Assembly: GCA_001803565.1 (NCBI GenBank)
Contig: MHDQ01000173.1
Coordinates: 1-6,682 of the forward strand
Origin: Nitrospinae bacterium RIFCSPLOWO2_12_FULL_45_22
GTDB lineage: Bacteria > 2-12-FULL-45-22
Length of the DNA stretch: 6,682 nt
Direction: 5' to 3'
Shown: positions 5,851-6,682 of the stretch, in pieces
Layout: every line of letters begins with the position of its first letter
How positions within the stretch are numbered: the stretch's first letter is position 1
Translations under genes and position numbers: made by a program
Notes under the pieces: model-generated
The model's database searches: none
What the model was told of the DNA's origin: nothing
Seen by the model: only the letters and a program-made list of their open reading frames with translations

Positions 5851-6682
5851 ATGGTTAGAGTTAACCCCTATATAAAGATGAAGTTGGAGCGGGCCAGGGG
5901 ACTTGTCTCTGCTAAGGATTATTCTCAAGCCCAGCAAGAAGTCCAGGAGGCACTGGAAGAAGCCCCTAATAATACTGAATTATTAACCCTCCTGGCTAAT
6001 ATATACACCCATCAGGAGCGGCTGACAGATGCTACCCTGATTATAGACCAGCTCCTACAGGCTGGTGAGACTGGCTATGATTTCTTTGTCACCAAAGGCA
6101 ATATCCTCTATCAACAGGAGCGCTTAGCTGAGGCCCTGGAATATTTCCAATTAGCCCTCAAGAAAAAACGTACTAATTATCTGCTGGGGAGACTGATCCA
6201 AACCTTACTACACCTCAACCGTACCGGCGAAGCCCTGTACTATACCCAGCTTGCCCTGGAATATGATCCCGAAAATCCTTTTTCCTTGAAATACCTGGCG
6301 CAGATTTATAAGAAACAAAATGAGTGGGAACGGGCCTTAGAGATATATCAAAAAGTGATAGAACTGATGCCTAAAGATGAGTTTTGCTACAAAGAATATC
6401 TCCAATTAAAGGCCAGGGGCTGGACTCCGCAGAAGGTAGAGGGCGAGCTGAAGGCTATTCTTAGGGTTTCGGACAAGAAAGATAACCCTTATCTCCATGC
6501 CTTAAGGGGCCAGAACCTTAAAAGTATGGGCCAGTGGGAAGAGGCCATAATGGAGTATCAAAAGGCTATCCAACTGGCACCAGGAGATAATTTTTTGCTT
6601 AAGCAACTAGGCTTTTGTTATTCCCATTTACAAAGATACGCAGAGGCAGCCGAGACCCTAAAGATACCTTTTATCCAGAACC
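5851..6682 (+). CDS. TPR-repeat protein (3' end cut by window edge)
   Basis: The visible 277 residues consist almost wholly of tetratricopeptide repeats, helix-turn-helix units that bind partner proteins. Clear units lie near residues 11-40 (ending ALEEAPN), 45-72, 77-106 (AEALEYFQLAL), 110-140 (GEALYYTQLALEYDP), 146-175 (WERALEIYQKVIELMP), 214-245 (WEEAIMEYQKAIQLAP) and 247 onward. Residues 176-212 are less regular and may be a degenerate repeat. No signal peptide or membrane segment is seen at the N-terminus, so the visible part looks cytoplasmic; a different domain could follow past the window. ATG 5851 is preferred over the in-frame ATG at 5878 because of the GAGAGG site and the short distance to the upstream gene. 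It may share a transcript with the CoA-transferase. No enzymatic role can be assigned. Confidence 0.88.
   Translation, partial: MVRVNPYIKMKLERARGLVSAKDYSQAQQEVQEALEEAPNNTELLTLLANIYTHQERLTDATLIIDQLLQAGETGYDFFVTKGNILYQQERLAEALEYFQLALKKKRTNYLLGRLIQTLLHLNRTGEALYYTQLALEYDPENPFSLKYLAQIYKKQNEWERALEIYQKVIELMPKDEFCYKEYLQLKARGWTPQKVEGELKAILRVSDKKDNPYLHALRGQNLKSMGQWEEAIMEYQKAIQLAPGDNFLLKQLGFCYSHLQRYAEAAETLKIPFIQN

Overview
The window reads as chromosomal DNA of an anaerobic, moderate-GC bacterium with CoA-thioester metabolism. The mix of a glutaryl-CoA-dehydrogenase-type acyl-CoA dehydrogenase, a class III (CaiB/BaiF) CoA-transferase, a plain bacterial enolase and a tiny bS22/COX24-type ribosomal peptide would suit a Chloroflexota (Dehalococcoidia-like) or similar syntrophic or fermentative lineage. 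That placement is a guess from gene style, not a demonstrated assignment.

Layout. The left half is on the minus strand. An acyl-CoA dehydrogenase (1-1020) loses its C-terminus at the window edge. A gene-poor stretch of about 440 bases follows, then a 29-codon gene for a very basic bS22-like peptide (1459-1548), then a complete enolase (1800-3092). The right half is on the plus strand. An 831-residue protein made of two fused CoA-transferase domains (3332-5827) is followed 23 bases later by a TPR protein that runs off the right edge (5851-6682). The two halves diverge from a 239-base intergenic region with a recognisable promoter on each strand.

The most notable non-coding content is two short non-autonomous transposon-like elements, both 163 bp, on either side of the tiny ribosomal gene. 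The first (1175-1337) has perfect 12-bp terminal inverted repeats starting GTAA and a perfect 8-bp flanking duplication, a pattern matching the IS66 family. The second (1618-1780) has different, perfect 18-bp terminal inverted repeats, a 5-bp flanking duplication and a strong GC-rich hairpin core. Neither can encode a transposase, so both look like MITEs.

Function. The CoA-transferase would move CoA between an acyl-CoA donor and a carboxylic acid. The dehydrogenase keeps the residues that bind the distal carboxylate of glutaryl-CoA. Together they would fit dicarboxylate or aromatic-acid metabolism, but they are on opposite strands with enolase between them, so a shared pathway is only a possibility. 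Enolase and the ribosomal peptide are housekeeping. No complete defence, phage or secondary-metabolite system is visible.
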